DNA from: Alkalicella caledoniensis | GTDB lineage: Bacteria > Bacillota > Proteinivoracia > Proteinivoracales > Proteinivoracaceae | Assembly: GCF_014467015.1 (NCBI RefSeq) | Contig: NZ_CP058559.1 | Location: 2,480,001-2,544,000, forward strand | Direction of reading: 5' to 3' | DNA: 64,000 bases | In this document: positions 53,819 through 62,925 of the stretch, piece after piece | Position numbering within the stretch: the stretch's first letter is position 1 | Layout of the letters: each line of letters begins with the position of its first letter | Position numbers and translations under genes: made by a program | Notes under the pieces: generated by a model | Told to the model about the DNA's origin: nothing | What the model saw: the letters and a program-made list of their open reading frames with translations, nothing else | The model's database searches: none

Positions 53819-55174
53819 ATGAATAAACAAGTTAAAGCAAATGGTTGGGCATTACTTCCGTTTTTAGTTTTCGTAGGAATTTTCTTAGGTAGCGGTATTA
53901 TTTTAGAAATGCAAGGTGTAGACATGGCATTCTACAAATTCCCAGCACCAGTTGCAGCTATGGCTGGTATTGTTTTCGCATTCATTATGTTTAAAGGTAC
54001 AATAGAAGAGAAATTCAATGATTTTGTTCGTGGTTGTGGTGATAACGATATCATCGTTATGTGTACAATCTACCTTCTAGCAGGTGCTTTTTCCACAGTA
54101 ACAGGAAGTATGGGTGCTATTGACTCAGCAGTAAACTTCGGACTTACCTATATTCCAGCACAATTTGTTATGGCAGGACTATTCTTAATTTGTATGTTAC
54201 TTTCCACAGCTATTGGAACGTCCATGGGTGCTATCGGTGCAATTGGTCCTATAGCTTATGCAGTAGCTCTAACAGCTGGTCTTAATGTTCCTCTTACCAT
54301 GGCTGCTGTACTAGGCGGTTGTATGTGTGGGGATAACCTATCAATTATTTCTGATACAACCATTGCTGCCACTAAAACTCAAGGCTGTGAAATGCGTGAT
54401 AAATTTAAACTAAACTTCCTAATAGTATTGCCAGCGGCAATTATTACAATTGTACTATTACTAATCTTTGGTAGACCAGAAAGTATTACAGCCATTGAAA
54501 TTGGTTCTTACAACTTAGTTAAAATATTACCATATGTGTTTGTATTAGTATTTGCACTTATCGGTATGAATGTATTTGCAGTTCTAACAGGTGGTATCTT
54601 CATTTCAGGTGCTATCGGTATGATCTACGGAGAATTCAACATTTTAGGATTTGCTGAATCTATTCAATCAGGTTTTGTTGGAGTATTTAACATCTTCTTA
54701 CTTTCAATGCTTACAGGTGGACTTGCGGCACTAGTTACAAAAGCAGGTGGTCTACAGTTCTTACTTGAAAAGATTCAAAAGCTTATCAAAGGACAAAAGT
54801 CCGCAGAAGCTGGTATCGCTGCACTAGTTTCTATTACAGATGCTGCAGTAGCTAACAACACAGTAGCTATCATTATAAATGGACCTATAGCAAAACAAAT
54901 CAGTACTAAGTATAAAGTTGACCCAAGAAGAAGTGCCGTCATACTAGATATCTTTGCTTGTGTAATGCAAGGTGCTATACCATACGGAGCTCAAATGCTT
55001 CTAATTGGTACTCTAGCAATGGGAACTATTTCTCCACTGCAAATCATTCCACTTCTTTGGTACCAAATGCTATTAGTTGTTGCAGCAATAATCTCAATTT
55101 ATATACCATACGCAAATGGTGTTATCAAGAAAAACCCATGGAAATGGGAAGATGAAGAAAAGCAAGTAGCATAA
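53819..55174 (+). CDS. NhaC-superfamily carrier, probable methionine/amino-acid transporter
   Basis: A 451-residue protein with about 12 helices. Conserved segments are STAIGTSMGAIGAIGPIAYAVAL (~120-142), GGCMCGDNLSIISDTTIAAT (~161-180) and AAVANNTVAIIINGPIA. It belongs to the NhaC ion-transporter superfamily, close to YuiF/MetT-like members. Position immediately before methionine gamma-lyase under a common regulator suggests sodium-coupled methionine uptake rather than ion homeostasis; this is inference. AAGGGATGG precedes the ATG. A hairpin follows before the next gene. Confidence 0.85.
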   Translation: MNKQVKANGWALLPFLVFVGIFLGSGIILEMQGVDMAFYKFPAPVAAMAGIVFAFIMFKGTIEEKFNDFVRGCGDNDIIVMCTIYLLAGAFSTVTGSMGAIDSAVNFGLTYIPAQFVMAGLFLICMLLSTAIGTSMGAIGAIGPIAYAVALTAGLNVPLTMAAVLGGCMCGDNLSIISDTTIAATKTQGCEMRDKFKLNFLIVLPAAIITIVLLLIFGRPESITAIEIGSYNLVKILPYVFVLVFALIGMNVFAVLTGGIFISGAIGMIYGEFNILGFAESIQSGFVGVFNIFLLSMLTGGLAALVTKAGGLQFLLEKIQKLIKGQKSAEAGIAALVSITDAAVANNTVAIIINGPIAKQISTKYKVDPRRSAVILDIFACVMQGAIPYGAQMLLIGTLAMGTISPLQIIPLLWYQMLLVVAAIISIYIPYANGVIKKNPWKWEDEEKQVA

Positions 55175-55190
55175 TATTTAAGTCTATATA

Positions 55191-55230
55191 TCTGGGCATA
55201 ACTACAGCTATGCCCAGATTATATATATAT
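55191..55230 (+). terminator. Intercistronic hairpin between carrier and megL
   Basis: TCTGGGCATA and TATGCCCAGA perfect arms around eight bases, then TTATATATATATTTTGAT. It is a possible partial terminator that separates expression of the carrier and the lyase. Confidence 0.6.
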
Positions 55231-55267
55231 TTTGATAAACTTATTGATAAAAAAGGGAGGACTTAAA

Positions 55268-56470
55268 ATGAAAAAAGAACAACTGTCAAACAAAGGTTTT
55301 AGTACTCAAACAATTCACGGCGGACATGTTAAAGACGAGATGTATGGCTCATTAGCAGCTCCAATTTATGCTACATCCACGTATATATTTGACTCTGCAG
55401 AACAAGGTGGAAGAAGATTTGCTTTAGAGGAAGGTGGATACATCTACTCAAGGTTAGGTAACCCAACGGTTACACCTGTGGAAGAAAAATTAGCTTTACT
55501 AGAAGAAGGTGAAGCTGCCCTTGCTACTGCTTCTGGTATCGGTGCTATCTCTTCTGCTCTATGGACAATTCTTAAAGCTGGAGATCACATTGTAGCTGAC
55601 GAAACCCTTTATGGCTGTACCTATGCATATATGCACCACGGTCTAACAAGATTTGGAGTGGAAGTAACATTTGTTGATGCTTCTAAGCCAGAAAACGTTA
55701 AAAACGCAATGAAAGAAAACACAAAAGTAGTTTATATTGAGAGTCCGGTTAACCCACACTTGAAAATAATTGATATCGCAGCAATAGCTGAAATCGCTCA
55801 TGCTCAAGAAGATGTTAAACTTATTGTTGACAACACTTTTGCAACACCGTACCTACAAAAACCACTTACACTGGGAGCAGACGTTGTTGTTCACTCCGCA
55901 ACTAAATACCTAAACGGTCACGGTGATGTTATCGCAGGTTTTGTTGTAGGTTCATTAGATTTCGTAACCCAAGTACGTCTTGTTGGTGTTAAAGATATGA
56001 CTGGTGCTTCATTAAGTCCATTTGACGCTTTCCTAGTTGGAAGAGGTATGAAAACTCTTGACCTAAGAATGGAAAGACACTGTGCTAATGGAATGGCAGT
56101 TGCTGAGTTCTTAGAGCAACATCCAATGGTAGAAAGAGTTTACTACCCTGGTCTAAAAAATGACCCATACCATGAAGCAGCTAAAAAACAGATGAAAATG
56201 TTTGGTGGAATCGTTGCCTTTGAAGTAAAAGGTGGTTTCGAAGCAGGTAAAAAAGTTATAAACTCTGTTCAAATGTGTAAATTAGCAGTAAGTTTAGGAG
56301 ATGCTGAAACACTAGTACAACATCCAGCGTCCATGACTCACTCAACCTACACTCCAGAAGAACTTGCAGCAGTAGGTATAAGCACAGGACTAGTTCGTGT
56401 ATCAGCTGGACTAGAAAATGCAGAAGATATCATTGCAGATCTAGCTCAAGCCTTAGAGCAAATTAAATAA
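55268..56470 (+). CDS. megL: L-methionine gamma-lyase
   Basis: A 400-residue PLP enzyme of the Cys/Met metabolism family. It converts methionine to methanethiol, 2-oxobutyrate and ammonia. The PLP lysine is K213 in VHSATKYLNGHGDVIAG. The marker cysteine of methionine gamma-lyases is present as C117 in DETLYGCTYAYM, distinguishing it from cystathionine lyases/synthases. GYIYSRLGNPTVTPVE is the substrate loop. ATG 55268 follows GGGAGG at good spacing; a TTG 36 bases upstream is rejected. Last gene of the sigma-54-type unit. Confidence 0.93.
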   Translation: MKKEQLSNKGFSTQTIHGGHVKDEMYGSLAAPIYATSTYIFDSAEQGGRRFALEEGGYIYSRLGNPTVTPVEEKLALLEEGEAALATASGIGAISSALWTILKAGDHIVADETLYGCTYAYMHHGLTRFGVEVTFVDASKPENVKNAMKENTKVVYIESPVNPHLKIIDIAAIAEIAHAQEDVKLIVDNTFATPYLQKPLTLGADVVVHSATKYLNGHGDVIAGFVVGSLDFVTQVRLVGVKDMTGASLSPFDAFLVGRGMKTLDLRMERHCANGMAVAEFLEQHPMVERVYYPGLKNDPYHEAAKKQMKMFGGIVAFEVKGGFEAGKKVINSVQMCKLAVSLGDAETLVQHPASMTHSTYTPEELAAVGISTGLVRVSAGLENAEDIIADLAQALEQIK

Positions 56471-56511
56471 TTAAACAACCCAAAATAACAACAAACCCAA
56501 AAAAATAACCA

Positions 56512-56540
56512 AAGCCCCGAACTTGTTTCGGGGTTTTTTA
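56512..56540 (+). terminator. Intrinsic terminator after megL
   Basis: CCCCGAA and TTCGGGG arms around CTTGT, followed by TTTTTT, 40 bp past the stop. Confidence 0.85.
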
Positions 56541-56745
56541 ATTTATCCAACCACTGTCCCCGTGTTAATTTTGATAGGTAAGTAATTAGATGTAGTATGA
56601 TAAACACTTTGTATCTATATGGCCGTTACTAATTAAAAATAGAAATAATAAAATCTTTCAATGTGAATATACATCATAATAAAGGTTAAATGTAGCCAAT
56701 GATATACAGTAAAAAGGTAGAAATAAGAAAAAAGGGGGAAATATA

Positions 56746-57267
56746 TTGAAGAAAGATACTATATTTATTACAAGAACTGGCTTACTACTTGCTTTGGCAT
56801 TGGTATTTCAACTGGGATTTAGACTTTTTGCCCAGCCTGTTGTTGGTCCAATGGTAAACTTTGTGCTAATATTTAGTGCTATTTACGTAGGGACATTATC
56901 AGGCGTGATCATTGGGGCATTAACTCCACTGATAGCATTTATGGTTGGTATAATGCCACTTTTCCCCGTGGTGCCATTTGTAATGATAGGAAATGCCTTG
57001 CTAGTAATTGTATTTAATTACATTAGACAAAAGATAAGATTAAACACAAACTATGTAGCTGTTGTAGTAGGGGCATTAGTGAAGTATGGATTTTTGGCCA
57101 TATCCGCACGCTATATGGTAGGTCTATTTATTCCAGTAGTCCCGCCACCATTGGTAGCATCTTTGTCCCTACCACAGCTATACACAGCACTTGTAGGTGG
57201 AGGGCTGGCAGTTGTAGTAGCAGAAGTGGTGGGAAAAGCTTTAGTTAAAGAACCGGTACAAAATTAA
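56746..57267 (+). CDS. ECF transporter S-component-like membrane protein
   Basis: A 173-residue protein with about six helices, size and layout of an ECF substrate-binding component (for example LLLALALVFQLGFRLFAQPV and VVPFVMIGNALLVIVFNYI). Substrate unknown; no adjacent T or A components. The start is TTG with AGGGGG. I searched 56541-56745 by eye for a vitamin riboswitch and saw none. A long terminator overlaps the stop. Confidence 0.75.
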   Translation: MKKDTIFITRTGLLLALALVFQLGFRLFAQPVVGPMVNFVLIFSAIYVGTLSGVIIGALTPLIAFMVGIMPLFPVVPFVMIGNALLVIVFNYIRQKIRLNTNYVAVVVGALVKYGFLAISARYMVGLFIPVVPPPLVASLSLPQLYTALVGGGLAVVVAEVVGKALVKEPVQN

Positions 57268-57313
57268 CAAATAGAAGCATTGTTCACTTTGAACTATGCT
57301 TCTATTTGTTTGA
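57266..57313 (+). terminator. Intrinsic terminator after the ECF-like gene
   Basis: AACAAATAGAAGCAT and ATGCTTCTATTTGTT arms around a 16-base loop, starting inside the stop codon. Confidence 0.8.
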
Positions 57314-57377
57314 AAACAAGGAATTAGCTAAAGAATGTAGAATTAGAAATATTACTAAATAATGTGAGGTGAATATT

Positions 57378-57974
57378 ATGGACGTTGATTTGTTGCTTAA
57401 TGACAATTCTTTTTTCAAAGCCATATTTAACGTTATTCCAGCAATAGCACTGATAATGAATGAAGATGGTATGGTATTCACTATAAATGAAGTAGGTAAG
57501 AATTTACTAGGACTATACTCTTATAAAGGTGACTTGCGAGGTGGGGATACACTTAAATGTATAAATAGACACTCTGACCCGAAAGGATGTGGGTTTAGTC
57601 CGCAGTGTAATGATTGCACAATCAGAAAAGCTATCAAAAGTGCAATCAATGGGGAAAAAATAGCTAGAGTCAAAGGTAAATACATAGTGGAAGTAAAAGG
57701 TGAACAAATAGAACTAAATATACTTATAAGTGCTGCGCTAATGGAATATCAAGGTCAAAAATTAGCCATATCTATAATAGAAGACATATCAGAGCTAACA
57801 GAATTAGAAGGACTAATCCCTATCTGTGCTCACTGTAAAAAGATTCGCGATGATGATGGGTATTGGAATAGAGTTGAAGTATACATAGAAAAGCATACTG
57901 AAGCGGAATTTACCCATGACGTTTGCCCCAAATGTATCGAAACAATAAAAAAGAGTCATGCACAATTGCTTTAA
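57378..57974 (+). CDS. PAS protein with cysteine-rich sensor motifs
   Basis: A 198-residue protein. An N-terminal PAS domain (~10-125) contains a cysteine insert, DPKGCGFSPQCNDCTIR (about residues 71-87). The C-terminal module is ICAHCKKIRDDDGYW with FTHDVCPKCIETIKK, a conserved CxxC...CxxC arrangement common at the ends of PAS/response-regulator proteins and possibly binding metal or heme. No output domain is present, so it may act by protein contact. ATG 57378 is preferred, with TGAGGTGA upstream. Confidence 0.8.
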   Translation: MDVDLLLNDNSFFKAIFNVIPAIALIMNEDGMVFTINEVGKNLLGLYSYKGDLRGGDTLKCINRHSDPKGCGFSPQCNDCTIRKAIKSAINGEKIARVKGKYIVEVKGEQIELNILISAALMEYQGQKLAISIIEDISELTELEGLIPICAHCKKIRDDDGYWNRVEVYIEKHTEAEFTHDVCPKCIETIKKSHAQLL

Positions 57975-58005
57975 AGTTAGTAAAATTTGGGAGGAGAGTA
58001 TAGAG

Positions 58006-58263
58006 ATGATTGAATCAAGGTGTGGAATACTGTGTTCAGAATGTGAATATAAAGAAGAAATGGACTGTAAAGGTTGCGTAAACATTGACAAGCCTTTCTG
58101 GGGAGAGAAATGCCCTGTTAAGGTGTGCTGTGAAAGTAAAGAATTATCACACTGTGGACAGTGTGATAATTTCCCTTGTGAATTACTGATACAGTTTGCC
58201 TATGATAAAGAACAAGGGGATGATGGTAAGAGGATAAAACAATGTAAGGCATGGCAAGGGTAA
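58006..58263 (+). CDS. DUF3795 cysteine-rich small protein
   Basis: An 85-residue protein with eleven cysteines in a fixed pattern: CGILCSECEYKEEMDCKGC, then KCPVKVCCESKELSHCGQC, then FPCELL. It fits DUF3795, a predicted metal- or cluster-binding family of unknown role. ATG 58006 follows GGGAGGAG at ten bases; a more upstream frame overlapping the PAS gene lacks a site. It is 31 bp from the PAS gene, so the two are likely cotranscribed. Confidence 0.82.
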   Translation: MIESRCGILCSECEYKEEMDCKGCVNIDKPFWGEKCPVKVCCESKELSHCGQCDNFPCELLIQFAYDKEQGDDGKRIKQCKAWQG

Positions 58264-58300
58264 GTGAAAAATCTACAAATATCCGTTAAGGGGGATAAAA

Positions 58301-58789
58301 ATGCGTTATATAATGAAACAGAAACTATTTTCAATTAAAGATAAATTCACTATTCAAGATGAAACAGAAAACACAGCATACCTTATAGAAGGAACACTTT
58401 TTACGTTAGGCAATAGGTTATCATTTCAAAATAAATACGGGGAAGAGCTACTGAATATTAAACAAAAGGTATTATCCTTTATAACAACCTATGAAATTCT
58501 TAAAGATGAACAAGTATATGCTATTGTAAAGAAAGAACCATTCACATTGTTTAGGTCAAAATTTACAATAGAAGTTTATAATGGTGACTATATTGAAGTG
58601 CAAGGCAATTTCATAGACCACGAATATCAATTCACTAAAGGACAATACACAATTGGGTCTGTTTCAAAGGAGTTTTTCTCTTGGTCAGATACCTATGGGA
58701 TAGACGTGGCTGAAGGTGAAGATGATGAACTTATTCTAGCCTGCGCAGTAATAATAGATATGATTAGCCACAACGGTAAAAGAAGATAA
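58301..58789 (+). CDS. LURP-one-related (YxjI-type) protein
   Basis: A 162-residue beta-rich protein of the LOR/scramblase-like fold. It starts MKQKLFSIKDKFTIQDETEN and contains the twelve-strand tubby-like pattern (ITTYEILKDEQVYAIVKKEP, FIDHEYQFTKG). Function in bacteria is unknown; lipid binding is speculative. GTTAAGGGGG precedes ATG 58301. A strong terminator follows. Confidence 0.8.
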   Translation: MRYIMKQKLFSIKDKFTIQDETENTAYLIEGTLFTLGNRLSFQNKYGEELLNIKQKVLSFITTYEILKDEQVYAIVKKEPFTLFRSKFTIEVYNGDYIEVQGNFIDHEYQFTKGQYTIGSVSKEFFSWSDTYGIDVAEGEDDELILACAVIIDMISHNGKRR

Positions 58790-58805
58790 AGGGGTATCAA
58801 ATCTA

Positions 58806-58850
58806 CATTCAAAAAAACTCTCCAACGGTTTGGAGAGTTTTTTTGAATGT
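58806..58850. terminator. Bidirectional terminator
   Basis: CATTCAAAAAAACTCTCC and its counterpart GGAGAGTTTTTTTGAATG form a long stem around six bases. A/T runs in both arms make it work for the YxjI-type gene and the convergent larA unit. Confidence 0.85.
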
Positions 58851-58862
58851 AAGACAGGTACT

Positions 58863-60149
58863 TTACTTAAAAACTATAGGTAATGTATTCCCTCCATAAG
58901 GCATTAAAGTTATTTTGGGGTTGCTAGGAGCTAATGAATAGGCTACATTCATGGCTTCTTCTGGTGAACCAGCGGGTATGAAACCTAGTTTTTTCACAGT
59001 TTCATCAGGTAGTGCAGAAACCAAGATAAGTTTCCTAAATACACCTGTATAAGCTGTTTTATATGCTGCATAGCCAGGTACCGTAAAGTTCTCCTTAAGA
59101 GCTTTTTCCATGTCTTCCAGGGTACTATACCTAAACCAGCTTAAAAATTCTTCAGCTCCTAACCCTTCGCTGCATTCAGAGAATAAAACAATAACACTAT
59201 CTTCATTGCCACCATAAAGACAGTTATCCATGGTTTTTACACTCTGGTATAAGTTCATGTCCTTTGGATACCCACCTGCTGATGCAACGATGATTTCTGC
59301 CTTTTCTCTTATTTCTATACCATAGAGCTCTCTAATATAGTCACAGCCTTTAAGCCATGCTTTTTCAAAATCGCCACCCACAAATTTAACAAAGTTGCCT
59401 TCTGTATCTAAAACAACATTGAACAGAAAGTCTGGGGAAAATTTACGACATATTTCAGTGATATCTTCTCGCATTGGGTTATCTGATATTTTGTTTGACC
59501 CAGCATTTGGGTTAAGACCTGCTCCTTCACCTTCGTAGAAGGTAAGGCGATGGTTATGTTGAATTGTTTTAAGACCAGCAACACCAGGAACTAAGCTTTT
59601 AGCTCCACCACCAAAGCCTGCGAACAGATGGAACACAATTCCACCTGTTAAAATAACGCGATCTGCTTCCGCTACCCTTTTGTTTATATATATGGGAGTA
59701 CCAAAACTGGATTCTCCCATATACATAAGGTTATTATCATCAAAGCAGTTGTGGTCAAAAACCTTTACCCTTGAGTATAGTTCTTCTCCCACCAATATTT
59801 GAACTTCCTGCAATGTGGATGGACGGTGGGTCCCCAGTGCAACAATTATTTTTATGCTATTGTCATTAATCCCTAGATCATTTAAATAGTTTACTATGTG
59901 GATAAGGAAGAGGTGATTCTTTATCCAAGCCCTAGTAATATCGCTTATAACAATCACAACTTTTTCTCCTGATTTAACAATATCCTTTAAGGGTTTTGAG
60001 CCTACAGGGTTTTCTAATACTCTAATTAACTCACCCTCAATATCATTAATGTTAGTTGAATTCTTTGGTTTAAGTGTTTGAATGATACTTTTTGATGGTA
60101 AAACTATGTCAATGTCTTTCCTGCCATACTTAAATTTATACTTATCCAT
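58863..60149 (-). CDS. LarA-family nickel-pincer hydroxyacid racemase/epimerase
   Basis: A 428-residue LarA homologue. Landmarks: VIVISDITRAWIKNHLF near residue 68, IVALGTHRPSTLQE with the conserved histidine (~104-117), and FHLFAGFGGGAKSLVPGVAG (~173-192) with the lysine that holds the nickel-pincer cofactor, followed by the histidine pair in TIQHNHRL. LarA-like enzymes racemise or epimerise many 2-hydroxyacids. There are no larB/C/E cofactor genes here, so the cofactor must be made elsewhere. It is the last gene of metN-metI-aminotransferase-metQ-larA, nine bases past metQ, which hints at a hydroxy acid related to methionine. Confidence 0.88.
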   Translation of the reverse strand: MDKYKFKYGRKDIDIVLPSKSIIQTLKPKNSTNINDIEGELIRVLENPVGSKPLKDIVKSGEKVVIVISDITRAWIKNHLFLIHIVNYLNDLGINDNSIKIIVALGTHRPSTLQEVQILVGEELYSRVKVFDHNCFDDNNLMYMGESSFGTPIYINKRVAEADRVILTGGIVFHLFAGFGGGAKSLVPGVAGLKTIQHNHRLTFYEGEGAGLNPNAGSNKISDNPMREDITEICRKFSPDFLFNVVLDTEGNFVKFVGGDFEKAWLKGCDYIRELYGIEIREKAEIIVASAGGYPKDMNLYQSVKTMDNCLYGGNEDSVIVLFSECSEGLGAEEFLSWFRYSTLEDMEKALKENFTVPGYAAYKTAYTGVFRKLILVSALPDETVKKLGFIPAGSPEEAMNVAYSLAPSNPKITLMPYGGNTLPIVFK

Positions 60150-60157
60150 GACTTATC

Positions 60158-60955
60158 CTAAAAACCAGGCACTATAGAACCATCAAAGGCTTCCCAAATG
60201 AAATCACGGATTTCCTCGGAGTGGTAAATTTCAATAAGTCTTTTAACCCGGGCATCGTCCTTCAACTCAGGTCTAGTGGCTATAACGTTAACCCATGGTG
60301 AGTCTTGAGGTTCGATAAAAATTGAGTCCCTAACTGGGTTCATACCTGCTTCAATTATGAAGTTTGTGTTTATGGCCGCTACAGCTAAATCAGGAAGGGT
60401 ACGTAAGATAATTGGAGCATCTAGTTCAATAAATTCAAGATTCTTTGGATTTTCTGCAATATCCCTAACTGTGGCACCAATACCAGTACCTTCTTTTAGT
60501 TTAATAATACCTGCTGACTCAAATAGAATTAGAGCCCTTCCTTGGTTTGTAAGATCATTTGGTAGACCTATTTTGTCACCTGTTACTAGTTCATCTAGGG
60601 ATTCTAACTTATTTGAGTAAACACCCATTGGAAAATTAATAGTTGAAGCGATACTTACTATGTTGTAGTTACGGTCTTTGTTAAACTGATCTAGATATGG
60701 CTGATGTTGAAATATATTAACATCAAGCTGTTTTTCGTGTAATTGAATATTAGGCTGAACATACTCATTGAACACAACTAGTTTAATTTCCAAATCTTCC
60801 TTTGCAGCTATCTCTTTGATTTTTTTGCCGATTTCTTCATGGGGTCCACCTGTTACACCGATAACTAGGGTGTTTTCAGAGTCATTGTTTGAACCACAGG
60901 CTGTAAGGCCTAAAAGTATGATTAGTGATAATACAATTCCAATTATTTTTTTCAT
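60158..60955 (-). CDS. metQ: Methionine ABC transporter substrate-binding lipoprotein
   Basis: A 265-residue NlpA/MetQ protein. Signal peptide with lipobox LLGLTACGSN (cleavage before Cys20). Family segments: IGVTGGPHEEIGKKI, LEIKLVVFNEYVQPN, LDVNIFQHQPYLDQF, GDKIGLPNDLTNQGRAL. Binds methionine outside the membrane and delivers it to MetI. ATG with a modest GAGTG upstream. It is separated from metN-metI by an aminotransferase gene, unusual for the usual metNIQ order. Confidence 0.93.
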   Translation of the reverse strand: MKKIIGIVLSLIILLGLTACGSNNDSENTLVIGVTGGPHEEIGKKIKEIAAKEDLEIKLVVFNEYVQPNIQLHEKQLDVNIFQHQPYLDQFNKDRNYNIVSIASTINFPMGVYSNKLESLDELVTGDKIGLPNDLTNQGRALILFESAGIIKLKEGTGIGATVRDIAENPKNLEFIELDAPIILRTLPDLAVAAINTNFIIEAGMNPVRDSIFIEPQDSPWVNVIATRPELKDDARVKRLIEIYHSEEIRDFIWEAFDGSIVPGF

Positions 60956-60971
60956 TTTTTAACACTCACTT

Positions 60972-62156
60972 TCAATTTATATTTAGTAGATTCCCTTTAG
61001 CAGCTTTTTCTCTTAGAAAAGCTAGTTTATTTGTAGCTTCAATTAATGTTTCTTCTTTTTTTGCAAAGTGAAATCTCACATATTTGTTAATATCCTCTTT
61101 GAAGAAACTAGAACCTGGCACTGCTGCAACACCCACTTCCTTTGCCATCCATTCACAAAATACCACATCGCTGCCATCCCAGAACTCTGAGATATCCACC
61201 ATGACATAGTAAGCACCTTGAGGCTCTACATACTTTAGCCCAGCTTCATCTAAACCTTTTAGAAAGACTTTCTTTTTATTGTCATAAAGATTTTGTAATT
61301 TTATATAATATGAATCTGGAAGATTAAGCCCAGCTAAAGCAGCTGCCTGCAAAGGAGCTGCCGCCCCCACCGTAAGGAAATCGTGAACTTTTCTAGCATT
61401 TTCTGTTATAAAACTTGGTGCTATTATATACCCTAATCTCCAGCCAGTTATTGAGTAAGTTTTTGATAAGGAACTACACGAGATAGTTCTTTCATACATT
61501 CCTGGTAGGGAGGCAATATATGTGTGCTCAAAGGGAGGTAAAACTATATGTTCATAAACCTCATCGGCTATAACGAAAGTATCATACTCTATAGCCAGCT
61601 GTGCTATATAATCAAGCTCGTCACGGGAAAATACTTTTCCTGTGGGGTTTGAAGGGTTACACAATACAAGGGCTTTAGGATTTTGTGCAAATGCACTCCT
61701 TAGCTCATCTTTATCGAATGAAAACTGGGGAGGATGAAGGGGTACATAAATTGGTTCAGCCCCACAAAGGATAGTATCGGCTACATAGTTTTCATAAAAG
61801 GGTGAGAAAACGATAACTTTATCTCCGTGGTCGCACACAGTCATCATGGCAACCATCATTGCTTCTGTACTTCCACAGGTTACTACAATATCTGTATCTG
61901 GGTTTATAGCTAACCCCATGTACTTACTTTGCTTTTTAGCTAAAGCTTCTCGAAATTTTTGTGAACCCCAAGTTATTTCGTATTGATGAGGTCCAGTATC
62001 TGCAACTTTTTTTAGTTCATTCACAAGCTCTTGTGGTGGATCAAAATCGGGAAAACCCTGAGAAAGGTTAGTAGCCCCATATTTATTAGCCACACGGGTC
62101 ATTCTTCTTATAAGAGAATCAGTGAAAAAATCAAGACGTTTACTTATCTTAGGCAT
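60972..62156 (-). CDS. PLP aminotransferase, class I/II (methionine-type)
   Basis: A 394-residue fold-type I aminotransferase. The PLP lysine is in CSSLSKTYSITGWRLGYI (~240), with NPSNPTGKVFSRDEL and DEVYEHIVLPP typical of the family. C-terminal arginine for the carboxylate is in KYVRFHFAKKEETL. Overall it is near the YbdL/MtnE methionine or kynurenine-type group. Its place between metI and metQ suggests methionine or a related amino acid is transaminated to its keto acid. AAGGAAG before the ATG. Confidence 0.87.
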   Translation of the reverse strand: MPKISKRLDFFTDSLIRRMTRVANKYGATNLSQGFPDFDPPQELVNELKKVADTGPHQYEITWGSQKFREALAKKQSKYMGLAINPDTDIVVTCGSTEAMMVAMMTVCDHGDKVIVFSPFYENYVADTILCGAEPIYVPLHPPQFSFDKDELRSAFAQNPKALVLCNPSNPTGKVFSRDELDYIAQLAIEYDTFVIADEVYEHIVLPPFEHTYIASLPGMYERTISCSSLSKTYSITGWRLGYIIAPSFITENARKVHDFLTVGAAAPLQAAALAGLNLPDSYYIKLQNLYDNKKKVFLKGLDEAGLKYVEPQGAYYVMVDISEFWDGSDVVFCEWMAKEVGVAAVPGSSFFKEDINKYVRFHFAKKEETLIEATNKLAFLREKAAKGNLLNIN

Positions 62157-62244
62157 TACATTCTTCCTTTCATCTTGTCTTTGTTAAGCAAAACCTTTAC
62201 AAAAGTGTGTTGTTAATGATCTGACCCTGATGAAACTGCAACCC

Positions 62245-62925
62245 TTAATGACTCAATCTCTTTAACAAATAATCCCCCACGGTCTGAACAACATTTACTA
62301 TCAGTAATAATATAATTGTCGTAACAACCATGACATCTGTTCTGAAGTATTGGTATCCATATCTTATGGCAAAGTCTCCTAACCCCCCACCACCTACAGT
62401 TCCTGCAACAGCAGAGAACCCAATTAGACTTACTGTTGTTATGGTAAGTGCATAGATTATACCAGGAAGGGCTTCCACTAGTAGTACCCTGTAAATAATC
62501 TGAAAGGGACTCGACCCCATGGACTTAGCAGCTTCAATGACACCTTTATCAACTTCAAGTAAAGCTGACTCTATTTGTCTAGCCACAAAGGGAGTGGAAG
62601 CGAAGATGAGAGGTACCACTGCACCCTTTAAGCCAATTGTTGTACCCACTAAAAATCTGGTAATAGGTATAATAGCAGTCAACAGTATTACAAAGGGTAA
62701 CGATCTGAAAGTATTTACAACTTTACCTAGAACTGAATTTAACAGCTTATTTTCCATAAGGTTATTCTCGCGGGTAACAGTAAGAATTACCCCTATGGGC
62801 ACTCCCAAAAGTGCAGCAATGAATCCTGCAATTGTAACCATGGCAATGGTATCATTAAAAGCTTTAACTAAATCAGGAAATAGATTGATGACGTTGGGCA
62901 TCAACTGTTTCAAAAACTCCACCAT
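62245..62925 (-). CDS. metI: Methionine ABC transporter permease
   Basis: A 226-residue permease with five to six helices and the EAA-loop KGVIEAAKSMGSSPFQIIY (about 139-157). SLIGFSAVAGTVGGGGLGDFAIRYGYQYF is the MetI signature. ATG 62925 follows GGAGGTG; longer in-frame starts reach into metN. It overlaps the end of metN by 53 bases. Confidence 0.92.
   Translation of the reverse strand: MVEFLKQLMPNVINLFPDLVKAFNDTIAMVTIAGFIAALLGVPIGVILTVTRENNLMENKLLNSVLGKVVNTFRSLPFVILLTAIIPITRFLVGTTIGLKGAVVPLIFASTPFVARQIESALLEVDKGVIEAAKSMGSSPFQIIYRVLLVEALPGIIYALTITTVSLIGFSAVAGTVGGGGLGDFAIRYGYQYFRTDVMVVTTIILLLIVNVVQTVGDYLLKRLSH

Noticed and set aside
56541-56745. Vitamin riboswitch before the ECF-like S component
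   Set aside because: No conserved core of the thiamine, FMN or cobalamin classes could be found by eye.
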